From Bacteroidaceae bacterium (GTDB lineage Bacteria; Bacteroidota; Bacteroidia; Bacteroidales; Bacteroidaceae), in contig JAGAQY010000067.1 in the NCBI GenBank assembly GCA_017622495.1, positions 1 through 45,974 of the forward strand: 45,974 nt of DNA. Direction: 5' to 3'. How positions within the stretch are numbered: the first letter of the stretch is position 1; the number at the start of each line of letters is the position of its first letter. Shown here one piece after another: positions 40,607 to 45,974 of the stretch. The notes beneath the pieces were generated by a model. It was not told the origin of the DNA, did no database searches, and worked only from the letters and a program-made list of their open reading frames with translations. The translations under genes and the position numbers were made by a program.

Positions 40607-40918
40607 TTACTGCTTGTCGGCGATGCCGAAGTCGGGCCACTCCATCTTGTCGTAATGGCTCTTGATGGCTTTCTTGATGTTCACCACATCGTCGTTGAGG
40701 CGGCTCATCGTGTCATTGTTTGTGCGGCGCAGCTCCGAGAGTGCAGCTGCAGCCTCCTCCACAGCGCTGTCGGTGGCGGCGAGGGTCTTCACACCCTCTC
40801 TCAAGCGCTCGATATCGGCATTGCCGAATCCTAAAGATTGTACCTTGCTGAGGTTTCTCAGCATACCCTCGGCCAGGCTCTCGGCCTTGGCCATCATTGT
40901 TTGTGCTCCTTTTGACAT
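40607..40918 (-). CDS. Small helical (coiled-coil-like) protein, function unknown
   Basis: A 103-residue protein starting MSKGAQTMMAKAESLAEGML. Composition and spacing (regular Leu/Ala/Val with charged residues: IERLREGVKTLAATDSAVEE, MSRLNDDVVNIKKAIKSHYD) predict a long helix or coiled coil from ~5 to ~90, then a short tail WPDFGIADKQ. No signal peptide or membrane segment. It stands alone with its own terminator. I do not recognise the family; a structural or partner-binding role is possible. Confidence 0.6.
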   Translation of the reverse strand: MSKGAQTMMAKAESLAEGMLRNLSKVQSLGFGNADIERLREGVKTLAATDSAVEEAAAALSELRRTNNDTMSRLNDDVVNIKKAIKSHYDKMEWPDFGIADKQ

Positions 40919-41107
40919 AAATAGTAAAGTTTACATTTTTCCATAGCAAAAATAAGCAAAAAATCGCTCGCTTGTGACCCTATATATGGCGATAAAACGT
41001 ACTGTATAGCACATGCAATGCGCTATTTCTCTGCGGATTATGGAAAGTTAAACTTTCTTAAATGAGTAGTTGACGCTTTATTCATTCGACATACTTTCCC
41101 GCTAGGT

Positions 41108-41155
41108 AAAATCGCAAAAAAAAATTGCATTTCCGTTCACCTTCCACTAATTTTA
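41108..41155 (+). repeat. Promoter repeat copy C (decayed)
   Basis: A hairpin of AAATCGCAA with TTGCATTT is followed by CCGTTCACCTTCCACTAATT and TTAG. The layout is that of copy D, but the -7 position reads TAATTTTA instead of TAATTTTG and the -33 reads ATTG. Spacing between them is still 20 bp. Probably an inactive or weak relative of the active copy 86 bp downstream. Confidence 0.5.
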
Positions 41156-41194
41156 GTCTATGCTGGGCATAGACAGAAATTAGGCGGCACCTCA

Positions 41195-41242
41195 GGAAAT
41201 CGCAAAAAAATTTGCATTTCCGTTCGGTTTGCACTAATTTTG
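41195..41242 (+). promoter_or_regulatory. Promoter repeat copy D, driving the tolC-hlyD-MFS operon
   Basis: A hairpin GGAAATCGCAAA / TTTGCATTTCC (41195-41221, one bulge) overlaps TTTG (41211-41214), followed by a 20-bp spacer CATTTCCGTTCGGTTTGCAC and TAATTTTG (41235-41242). This fits the Bacteroidetes promoter exactly. It implies an mRNA leader of about 300 bases before the tolC-like start at 41556, unless a nearer promoter exists. The leader contains TTAGT/ACTAA inverted motifs near 41321-41337. Confidence 0.7.
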
Positions 41243-41417
41243 CAGGCGATTTTACACTACTTGAGCGTATAATTAACGCGTTGTGCAACGTCTGCACGTA
41301 AGTCCAGTTTCAGCTTTAAGTTAGTCATTATTAACTAATAACGTACAACGATGAAGCTTAGAAACAAATTCCTATAACAATATCCTTTATCCCTACACTC
41401 CGAAGTGACGTGCCGTG

Positions 41418-41543
41418 ATGCGGTATGCCACTGTGGCGCTCGTATCTGCCAGCAAATGCTGCAGGTACATGGCCATCGACCGCTGCTGTATACCCAGCAG
41501 CGCAGGGATGATGCAATGCATATCAAGCAATCAACAACTATAA
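41418..41543 (+). CDS. Possible 41-residue leader ORF upstream of the tolC-like gene
   Basis: An ATG frame starting MRYATVALVSASKCCRYMAI, with five Cys in two CC pairs plus one, ends 12 bases before the tolC-like ATG. The 41400-41543 stretch is more GC-rich than the AT-rich leader before it and resembles coding DNA. The short gap to the next gene and the long leader allow a regulatory leader peptide, but no ribosome-binding site is seen and no homologue is known to me. It may be chance. Confidence 0.2.
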   Translation: MRYATVALVSASKCCRYMAIDRCCIPSSAGMMQCISSNQQL

Positions 41544-41555
41544 CCATTTTATTGT

Positions 41556-42869
41556 ATGAAACGAAAGAATCTTATCTTCATGCTGGCACTTGCCATGGCC
41601 ACCGACATCGCGGCTCAGAGCATCCGGGAGCTTACACCCGACGCCCTGTTTGCCATCGCCGACAGCACCGAAGAGAGTCTGCACGCCAAGCGTATCGGTG
41701 TAGAGGCGGCAGACAAGGAGCTGCAGGCTGCCGAGGCATCGCGCCTGCCCGACATCAATGTATCACTATCGGCCAGCTACCTGGGCAATGGCTATGTATG
41801 GGAGCGCGACTTCTCAGACGGCATGGCGGTAGAGATACCCCACTTCGGAGCCAACTTCGCCCTCAGCGTCAACCAAGTGATCTATGCCGGCGGAGCGGTA
41901 AACAATGGCATCGCACTCACTCGCCAAGGCAAGCGCATGAGCGAACTGGACTATGAGAAGAGCCGTCAGCAGGTGCACTTCCGTCTGCTTGGCGACTTCC
42001 TCAACCTCTACAAGGCACAAAACCAGGTAGGGGTGTACGACGAGAACATACGCCTCACCGAGAAGGTGGTGGAGCAGCTGGCAGCCAAGCAGGCGCAGGG
42101 CATAGTGCTACAAAATGCGCTCACCCGCTACGAGCTGCTGCTGGAGAACATGAGGTTGCAGCGCCAGCGCATCGCCAACAGCTGCGACATCTACAACAGA
42201 CAGTTGCTCACAGCGCTCGACATGGATAGCGACTCGGCAGCGAGCATCGTCATCGCGCCTTGCATACCGGAGATGACACCGCAGCAGGAGGCGCTGGGCG
42301 ACGTGATAGACAGGGCAATGACCAACTCTCCCGACCTGCAGCAGATGGAGACCCTCGTGGAGATGGGTCGTCTGAAGGAGCGCGTGGCACAAGCCGACAA
42401 GCTGCCCCGCGTAGTCCTCTTTGCCCAAGAGCATCTCGATGGGCCCGTCACCATAGAGGTGCCCGTGCTCAACAAGAACTTCAATTACTGGGCTGTGGGC
42501 GTGGGCATCAGCTACAACCTGAGCGCACTCTACAAGAATGGCGACAAGGTGCGTGCAGCACGCCTCGGCACTCTGCAGAGCATCAGCCAGACTACCCATG
42601 TAGAGGAGCAGCTGACGAATGCCGTGGAGGAGGCTTACATACGCCTGCAAGAGGCTTGCAACGAGGTAGCCATACGCACCAAGAGCGTAGAGTTGGCACG
42701 GGAGAACTATCGCATCACGGCCAACCGTTACGACAACGACCTGGCGCTGCTGACCGATATGCTCGATGCCTCCAACGCTGTGCTCGCTGCCGAGCTGGAG
42801 CTCAAGAATGCCCATGCCAACCAAGCATTCTGCTACTATAAGCTACGCTTTGTATGCGGAGAGCTGTAA
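41556..42869 (+). CDS. TolC family outer membrane efflux protein
   Basis: A 437-residue protein. Signal peptide MKRKNLIFMLALAMATDIAA. Two OEP-type repeats: the first has ADSTEESLHAKRIGVEAADK and VSLSASYLGNGYVWERDF, then FALSVNQVIYAGGAVNNGIA; the second has SPDLQQMETLVEMGRLKERV, NYWAVGVGISYNLSALYKNG and AVEEAYIRLQEACNEVAIRT, with the final helix ANRYDNDLALLTDMLDASNA typical of TolC. It forms the outer-membrane channel of a tripartite pump with the HlyD and MFS proteins that follow. The long gap (216 bp) to hlyD holds a repeat element. Confidence 0.92.
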   Translation: MKRKNLIFMLALAMATDIAAQSIRELTPDALFAIADSTEESLHAKRIGVEAADKELQAAEASRLPDINVSLSASYLGNGYVWERDFSDGMAVEIPHFGANFALSVNQVIYAGGAVNNGIALTRQGKRMSELDYEKSRQQVHFRLLGDFLNLYKAQNQVGVYDENIRLTEKVVEQLAAKQAQGIVLQNALTRYELLLENMRLQRQRIANSCDIYNRQLLTALDMDSDSAASIVIAPCIPEMTPQQEALGDVIDRAMTNSPDLQQMETLVEMGRLKERVAQADKLPRVVLFAQEHLDGPVTIEVPVLNKNFNYWAVGVGISYNLSALYKNGDKVRAARLGTLQSISQTTHVEEQLTNAVEEAYIRLQEACNEVAIRTKSVELARENYRITANRYDNDLALLTDMLDASNAVLAAELELKNAHANQAFCYYKLRFVCGEL

Positions 42870-42894
42870 ATTAGGTTATTCGGGAGATAGCTAT

Positions 42895-43055
42895 TTAGGA
42901 GATAAAGGAAGTTAGAAGGAGGTAAAGGGAGATAAAGGCCGAATGTTATAACGCGCGAAAGAACTAATGGCCTTTATCTTCTGAGCGAAGCGATAACTCC
43001 CTTTAACTCCTGACTCCCAAGAAGTACTCCTCCCTTTAACTCCCTATAACTACAA
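42895..43055. repeat. Intergenic hairpin element, copy 1 (tolC-hlyD gap)
   Basis: A purine-rich left side (TTAGGAGATAAAGG and GGAGGTAAAGGGAGATAAAG) is followed by the core AGATAAAGGCC ... GGCCTTTATCT around GAATGTTATAACGCGCGAAAG, then GAGCGAAGCGATAACTCCC and a pyrimidine-rich right side with CTCCCTTTAACTCC twice. The whole could fold into one long hairpin in the operon mRNA. A second, nearly identical copy lies at 44154-44312. Confidence 0.8.
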
Positions 43056-43085
43056 GAAAAAAATAGAACAAACATCATCAACAAT

Positions 43086-44117
43086 ATGAACAAGAAACAA
43101 CAGAAGATCATAGGCAACACCCTTATCCTTGCCTTCATAGCCTGCGGCCTCATCTGGATTTGCGGCAAGTTTATCCACCTCAGCAGCACCACCTTCACCG
43201 ACAATGCACAAGTGCGCCAACACATGGTAGCCATCACGCCCAAGGTACAGGGCTTCGTGGCCGAGGTGCGTACCGACGACTACACCCACGTGCGCAAGGG
43301 CGACACGCTGCTCATCATCGAGGACACCGAATATCGCCTCCACGTGGCACAAGCCGAGGCGGGCTACCAGAACGCACTCGTCAACCGCACGGCTCAAGGA
43401 ACCTCGATACAGACTACCGAAAGCAACATCGCCGTGTCGGACGCTGCCATGGAGGAGATACGCGCCAATATGGCATTGGCCGAGAGCAACTACAAGCGCT
43501 ACCAGCAGTTGCTGGCCAAGGAGGCGGTGACACGTCAGGAGTTTGACGCTGTAGAGACCCACTACCTCTCGATGAAGGCCAAGTATGAGACCATGCGTAG
43601 GCAGCAGCAGAGCACGCGCCTGGTGAAGTCGGAGCAGACACAGCGGCTCGACCAGTCGGAGGCATCCATTCAAGCCGCCCAAGCCGCTTTGGAGCTGGCC
43701 AAGGTGAACCTCTCGCGCACCGTGATACTCGCCCCCTGTGATGGACACACCTCGCGCATCGATGTGCAGCAGGGCGAACTGGTGCAGCCCGGTCGCACCC
43801 TCTTCTCCATCGTCGACGACAGCGAGCACTGGGTGATAGCCAACTACCGCGAGAAGCAGCTCAAGCACATCACCCCCGGTGCCAAGGTGAGCATTCGTGT
43901 CGATGCCATCCCCGACAAGGAGTACACGGGCACAGTAGCCTCTATATCAAACGCCACGGGAGCACAGTATGCCCTGGTGCCGCAGGACAACTCGGCGGGC
44001 AACTTCGTCAAGGTGGAGCAGCGCATTCCGGTGAAGATTGTCTTTGACAATACCAATAGCCCTGCCGACATGGCGCTTCTGCGCAGCGGACTGAACGTGG
44101 AGTGTGAGTTGAAGTAA
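43086..44117 (+). CDS. HlyD/EmrA family membrane fusion protein
   Basis: A 343-residue protein. One N-terminal membrane segment (NTLILAFIACGLIWICG, ~11-27), then the first beta-barrel/lipoyl half TDNAQVRQHMVAITPKVQGF and VRKGDTLLIIEDTEYRL. A long coiled coil (~95-210) with ESNYKRYQQLLAKEAVTRQE and IQAAQAALELAKVNLSRTV follows, then the second lipoyl half IDVQQGELVQPGRTLFSIVD and the beta-barrel end VIANYREKQLKHITPGAKVS. It bridges the MFS transporter and TolC channel. It is in an operon with both. Confidence 0.93.
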   Translation: MNKKQQKIIGNTLILAFIACGLIWICGKFIHLSSTTFTDNAQVRQHMVAITPKVQGFVAEVRTDDYTHVRKGDTLLIIEDTEYRLHVAQAEAGYQNALVNRTAQGTSIQTTESNIAVSDAAMEEIRANMALAESNYKRYQQLLAKEAVTRQEFDAVETHYLSMKAKYETMRRQQQSTRLVKSEQTQRLDQSEASIQAAQAALELAKVNLSRTVILAPCDGHTSRIDVQQGELVQPGRTLFSIVDDSEHWVIANYREKQLKHITPGAKVSIRVDAIPDKEYTGTVASISNATGAQYALVPQDNSAGNFVKVEQRIPVKIVFDNTNSPADMALLRSGLNVECELK

Positions 44118-44153
44118 TCTTCTTTCTTAGACCACAGATTACACGGATTTCAA

Positions 44154-44312
44154 TTAGGAGATATGGGAGATAAAGGAGTGAAGGGGAGATAAAGGCCGAA
44201 TGTTATAACGCGCGAAAGAGCTAATGGCCTTTATCTCCTGAGCGAAGCGATAACTCCCTTTAACTCCTGACTCCTAAAAGTACCTCTTCCCTTTAACTCC
44301 CTTTAACTACAA
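44154..44312. repeat. Intergenic hairpin element, copy 2 (hlyD-MFS gap)
   Basis: Nearly identical to 42895-43055: same purine-rich left side, the core AGATAAAGGCCGAATGTTAT AACGCGCGAAAGAG, GGCCTTTATCTCC, then GAGCGAAGCGATAACTCCC and CTCCTGACTCCTAAAAG. Differences are a few substitutions and short indels in the left arm and in the loop-distal part. It ends about 28 bases before the MFS gene start, as copy 1 ends about 30 bases before the hlyD start. Confidence 0.8.
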
Positions 44313-44340
44313 AAATAATTCAAAAATAACCACCAACACT

Positions 44341-45930
44341 ATGACCCACCAACAAGGAGGCTTTGCCCTCCCCATGTTTCGCGACTTCGTGCCCGAGGGG
44401 TGGCGTTTCTGGCTCATCCTGATATACCCCATCGTGTTTCAGATGAGCGACGCCGTCTTCATGGGCCTCTCCACACAGATCAGCAGCGACCTCTCGCTCC
44501 TCTCCGAGGACATCCTCATGTGTGGCTTTGCCGGTATGATAGGTGTCACCATGACCTTCCCGCTGCTCTTCCGTCTGAAGTTCCGCTTCACCACCCGCCA
44601 GATACTGCTCACCTGCACCCTGGGGATGGCCACCCTCAGCGCCATCTGCCTGCACATACGGTTTGTGCCGCTCATGGTAGCCCTGTCGCTCCTCTTCGGC
44701 ATGCTCAAGCTGTGGGGCTCGTTCGAGGTGTTCTCCTCGGTGATGCTCAAGGTGGCTCCGCGCTACAACTTTGCACCCTTCCTCTCGCTGGTGTTCACCA
44801 TCGTCTTCGGCAGCATTGAGCTGTCGGGCATCGTCAGTGCCCACATCACCCATGCCATGCCGTGGCAATATGTCAACTACCTCTCCATCGGGGCACTGCT
44901 CCTGCTCGCCCTGCTGGCCCTCACCTGCATGCGCAACTTCCGCGCCATGCCGCCCCAGCCCCTTCTCGGTATAGGATGGATGGGGCTACTGCTGTGGAGC
45001 GTAATGCTGCTGGCTTTCGCCTTCATCTTCGTCTATGGCAGCTACCTCGACTGGCTACACTCGCCCTACATGCACCTGGCCATAGGCATCATTCTCATCA
45101 CCCTGGGGTGCAACCTGTGGCGCATGCAGCGGGGCCGCCATCCCTACCTTCCCTTTGCCGCGTTCCGCTACCACAACCTGCTGCAGGTAGTGGTGCTCTT
45201 CCTCGTGGCCTGTGTGATGATGTCTACCGAGAGCGTGCTGCAGCATATCCTCACGGGCGAGGTGCTCCACTTCTCGGCGGTCAATACCACCGGCATACGC
45301 CTCTCGGCCCTGATAGGTGTCATCTTTGGCGGCATCGTGAGTACCCAATGCATCGAGCACCTCGGGTGGGGCTGGAAGCGGCTCACCTTCCTCTCCTTCC
45401 TGCTGCTGACGATGTATGAGGCGTTGCTCTTCACGCTCGTGTCGCCCCACACACCCGTCGAGGCCTTCTACCTCCCCGCCCTGCTCTATGGCATGGGCCA
45501 CGTGATGGTATTCGTGGTGCTCACCACCTATATCGAGGGTGTCGTGCCCTTCGCCCACCGTTTCCAGGTGCTCACCATCCTTGGTTTCGTGCGCATCGGG
45601 TGCGGCTCGGCCATGGGTGCAGCCATCTTCGGACATCTGTTCAAGGGAAGCATGAGCGAGCAGATGGCACTGCTCGGCTCGCAGTATAGCCCCACTGCCA
45701 TGAGCCACGTCGACACATTTGGTGAGGCTGCCCACGCCGTCAGTCAGAGCGCCATGCTCGTGAGCCTGCGCGACCTCTTCGGCCTGGCTACCGTCATCGG
45801 CATCATCACCCTGCTGTTCATCACGATGGGGCACTTCCGCCGCCACGTACGCCTCACCTACCCCACCCTGCGGCAGGTGTATGCCTTGATACGTTGGAAA
45901 CGGAAGACTGTCGCGCCGAAGCGCGGATGA
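44341..45930 (+). CDS. MFS transporter, DHA2/EmrB-like
   Basis: A 529-residue protein with about 14 hydrophobic segments, the length and topology of the 14-TM DHA2 drug/proton antiporters. Recognisable parts: RFWLILIYPIVFQMSDAVFM near the start, MVALSLLFGMLKLWGSFEVF, and later HNLLQVVVLFLVACVMMSTE and NTTGIRLSALIGVIFGGIVS, then HRFQVLTILGFVRIGCGSAM. A cytoplasmic Arg/Lys-rich tail ends the protein. It is the third gene of the tolC-hlyD-MFS operon and probably pumps a hydrophobic compound out through TolC. DHA2 motifs are degenerate, so substrate and even family branch are uncertain. The 44 bases after its stop show nothing nameable. Confidence 0.85.
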   Translation: MTHQQGGFALPMFRDFVPEGWRFWLILIYPIVFQMSDAVFMGLSTQISSDLSLLSEDILMCGFAGMIGVTMTFPLLFRLKFRFTTRQILLTCTLGMATLSAICLHIRFVPLMVALSLLFGMLKLWGSFEVFSSVMLKVAPRYNFAPFLSLVFTIVFGSIELSGIVSAHITHAMPWQYVNYLSIGALLLLALLALTCMRNFRAMPPQPLLGIGWMGLLLWSVMLLAFAFIFVYGSYLDWLHSPYMHLAIGIILITLGCNLWRMQRGRHPYLPFAAFRYHNLLQVVVLFLVACVMMSTESVLQHILTGEVLHFSAVNTTGIRLSALIGVIFGGIVSTQCIEHLGWGWKRLTFLSFLLLTMYEALLFTLVSPHTPVEAFYLPALLYGMGHVMVFVVLTTYIEGVVPFAHRFQVLTILGFVRIGCGSAMGAAIFGHLFKGSMSEQMALLGSQYSPTAMSHVDTFGEAAHAVSQSAMLVSLRDLFGLATVIGIITLLFITMGHFRRHVRLTYPTLRQVYALIRWKRKTVAPKRG

Positions 45931-45974
45931 CGTGAAAAGATACGCCGCATCATGCGTTGGGCCGGACCACGCAT

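Noticed and set aside
41405..41956. 183-residue plus-strand frame across the tolC-like start
   Set aside because: It overlaps the first 400 bases of the tolC-like gene in another frame and lacks any motif.

Overview
The window looks like a chromosome segment of a Bacteroidales bacterium, most likely Prevotellaceae or a near relative. Evidence: promoters of the Bacteroidetes TTTG / TAnnTTTG type; a long fused IspG; a YbeY with Asp in place of the third metal-binding His; a DUF4248/VirE/HU-like gene module; an ECF sigma factor with an overlapping membrane partner gene; and a large secreted protein with a C-terminus like type IX secretion sorting domains. No rRNA, tRNA or CRISPR array was seen.

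Layout. (1) 1-4025 is an accessory module: an HU-like DNA-binding protein (cut by the left edge), a DUF4248 protein, a VirE/primase-helicase-like protein, and two tiny overlapping genes running the other way. It is full of repeats: inverted arrays of GTTATC/GTTAAC-type hexamers, a ~190-bp MITE-like palindrome, GAGT-rich repeats, a 22-bp perfect palindrome and a nested 142-bp palindrome. Several of these lie inside the VirE reading frame without breaking it. (2) 4005-6676 is a two-gene export unit: a C39 peptidase-ABC exporter and a tiny membrane protein, behind six TTGTC boxes spaced exactly 11 bp apart. No substrate peptide was found. (3) 6908-18789 is mostly housekeeping: an ASCH protein, an RlmL-like RNA methyltransferase, serine acetyltransferase, two glycosyltransferases in an operon, aminopeptidase P, DUF456, NadB, IspG and PurE. 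(4) 18887-23293 holds a large multidomain secreted EEP-family protein and a small acidic protein downstream. (5) 23482-34846 holds YitT, LeuS and a YfhO-like membrane protein on the minus strand, then DapB, signal peptidase I, an SpmA/SpmB fusion, YbeY and an EamA transporter on the plus strand. (6) 34914-40918 holds an S41 protease, a RAYT transposase with an extra C-terminal domain, and an ECF sigma / membrane anti-sigma-like / secreted protein operon, then a small helical protein. (7) 41556-45930 is a TolC-HlyD-MFS tripartite efflux operon whose two intergenic gaps carry copies of the same ~160-bp hairpin-forming element.

Most unusual signals: palindromic and hexameric repeats translated in frame within the VirE-like gene, which recall the protein-coding palindromic elements of Rickettsia; the 11-bp operator-like array before the C39 exporter; a repeated element that carries a complete Bacteroidetes promoter; and the duplicated hairpin element in the efflux operon. 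Function calls rest on motif recognition by eye. No database search was run.
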